DNA of 5,894 bases from Agaricicola taiwanensis_A (GTDB lineage Bacteria; Pseudomonadota; Alphaproteobacteria; Rhizobiales; Methylopilaceae): positions 1 to 5,894 of the forward strand of contig JBEBSP010000168.1 of NCBI GenBank assembly GCA_040394255.1. The letters run 5' to 3'. Under the pieces are notes generated by a model that was not told where the DNA came from, did not search any database, and saw only the letters and a program-made list of their open reading frames with translations. The translations under genes were made by a program, and so were the position numbers. Shown in pieces: positions 5,023 to 5,894 of this stretch; position 1 is the first letter of the stretch, and every line of letters starts with the position of its first letter.

Positions 5023-5853
5023 CACCTGTTCCTTGGCGATCCGGTCGAAGGCCATGAGCCGCGCGACCAAGGCCTCGAACTCGCGCAACGGCACCATGTT
5101 GGGGCCGTCGGATGGGGCCTTGTCCGGATCGGGATGGGTCTCGATGAAGACGCCCGCGACGCCAACCGCCACGGCGGCGCGCGCCAGAACGGGCACGAAT
5201 TCACGCTGCCCGCCGGAGGACGTGCCCTTGCCGCCGGGCTGCTGCACGGAATGGGTGGCGTCGAAGATCACCGGCGCGCCGGTCTCGGCCAGCACGGGCA
5301 GCGCGCGCATGTCGGACACGAGGGTGTTGTAGCCGAAGGAAGCGCCGCGCTCGGTCACCAGCACGTCGGCGTTGCCCGCGCCGGTGACCTTGGCGACCAC
5401 GTTGGCCATGTCCCAGGGCGCGAGGAACTGGCCCTTCTTGACGTTGACCGCCCTGCCCGTTTGCGCGGCAGCCACCAGAAGATCGGTCTGGCGGCAGAGG
5501 AAGGCCGGGATCTGCAACACGTCGACCGCCTCGGCCACGGGCGCGCACTGGCTGATCTCGTGCACGTCGGTCAGCACCGGCAGCCCAAGGCTTTCGCGGA
5601 TCTCGGCGAAGATCGGCAGCGCGTCCTTCAGGCCGATTCCGCGCTCGGCCTTGGCACTGGTACGGTTGGCCTTGTCGTAGGAGGTCTTGTAGACGAGGCC
5701 GACGCCGAGACGCCCCGCGATCTCCTTCAGCGCCGAAGCCGTTTCCAGCGCGTGGGCGCGGCTTTCGAGCTGGCAGGGACCGGCGATGAGGGCGAGCGGC
5801 AGCGCGTTGCCGAAGCGGACGGAGCCGAGGGTGACGACAGGGTTCGGGTTCAT
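5020..5853 (-). CDS. kdsA: 3-deoxy-8-phosphooctulonate (KDO-8-P) synthase, metal-dependent type
   Basis: KdsA condenses phosphoenolpyruvate with arabinose 5-phosphate to KDO-8-phosphate in the cytosol, a committed step to the lipopolysaccharide inner core, so the host is Gram-negative. The 277-residue protein shows LIAGPCQLES (22-31), YKTSYDKANRTS (55-66), LTDVHE (94-99), LQIPAFLCRQTDL (113-125), VNVKKGQFLAPWDM (136-149), VTERGASFGYNTLVSDMRALP (166-186), IFDATHSVQ (196-204), GGQREF (214-219), FIETHPDPD (236-244) and SDGPNMVPL (248-256). Cys27, His201, Glu238 and Asp249 have the same spacing as the metal ligands of the Aquifex enzyme (Cys11, His185, Glu222, Asp233). E. coli KdsA, which is metal-free, has Asn in place of this Cys. 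The ribosome binding site before ATG 5853 is weak (GAAG). It heads the run into the thi genes; eno lies further downstream on the same strand. Confidence 0.98.
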   Translation of the reverse strand: MNPNPVVTLGSVRFGNALPLALIAGPCQLESRAHALETASALKEIAGRLGVGLVYKTSYDKANRTSAKAERGIGLKDALPIFAEIRESLGLPVLTDVHEISQCAPVAEAVDVLQIPAFLCRQTDLLVAAAQTGRAVNVKKGQFLAPWDMANVVAKVTGAGNADVLVTERGASFGYNTLVSDMRALPVLAETGAPVIFDATHSVQQPGGKGTSSGGQREFVPVLARAAVAVGVAGVFIETHPDPDKAPSDGPNMVPLREFEALVARLMAFDRIAKEQV

Positions 5854-5859
5854 GGGACT

Positions 5860-5894
5860 TCACTTAAACCCGGCAGCGTCCTCTGCCAAGGCAT
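5860..5894 (-). CDS. Possible C-terminal tail of a gene upstream of kdsA (partial)
   Basis: On the minus strand the last bases of the window read an open frame ending ALAEDAAGFK and a TGA at 5862-5860, only 6 nt before the kdsA ATG. The codons have G or C at most third positions, as in neighbouring genes, and the tight spacing fits an operon. Only 11 codons are present, so the gene cannot be identified. In related bacteria pyrG is often just upstream of kdsA, but this tail does not look like a PyrG C-terminus that I recognise. Confidence 0.3.
   Translation of the reverse strand, partial: ALAEDAAGFK

Noticed and set aside
4274..5332. Long plus-strand open frame (352 codons) opposite thiO and kdsA
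   Set aside because: It is antisense to two clearly identified genes. Its Arg/His/Gly/Gln-rich, low-complexity translation is typical of an antisense frame in GC-rich coding DNA.

Overview
The window is GC-rich, bacterial and densely coded. It looks alphaproteobacterial. The clues are the kdsA and eno genes close together, a metal-dependent type KdsA, a short (150-residue) QueF, a thiO-thiS-thiG-thiE thiamine operon, and an intergenic palindromic element whose ends (CATCCTTCGA and its complement) resemble dispersed repeats seen in many alphaproteobacterial genomes. I cannot assign a genus from the sequence alone.

Layout from left to right. Positions 1-514 (minus strand) hold the first 171 codons of enolase, cut by the window edge. 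A 100-bp divergent intergenic region with a good sigma70-like promoter for eno separates it from queF (615-1067, plus). Three small plus-strand genes follow: a 95-residue glycine-rich hydrophobic protein, a 58-residue YegP/DUF1508 protein, and a 117-residue protein I do not recognise. A structured inverted-repeat element (2149-2250) fills the gap between that last gene and the convergent thiamine genes.

Positions 2262-5853 are a tight minus-strand operon read from right to left: kdsA, thiO, thiS, thiG, thiE/tenI. The junctions are 8 nt, a 4-nt overlap, 4 nt and a 4-nt overlap, so the genes are probably co-transcribed and translationally coupled. The last 35 bases (5860-5894) may be the tail of one more gene upstream of kdsA.

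How the genes work together: ThiO oxidises glycine to the imine used by ThiG. ThiS carries the sulfur on its C-terminal Gly-Gly. ThiG condenses these with deoxyxylulose phosphate to form the thiazole phosphate. The ThiE/TenI-family protein then acts on the thiazole, by tautomerisation and/or coupling to the pyrimidine. KdsA makes KDO-8-phosphate for lipopolysaccharide from phosphoenolpyruvate, which is the product of enolase. QueF makes preQ1 for queuosine tRNA modification. No thiC, thiD, thiF or TPP riboswitch is visible.

I found no dramatic new system. The points most worth following up are the palindromic element, the ThiE-family protein lacking the usual Asn-Asp metal/substrate motif, the thiamine operon running directly on from kdsA without its own leader, and the small uncharacterised genes between eno and thiE.
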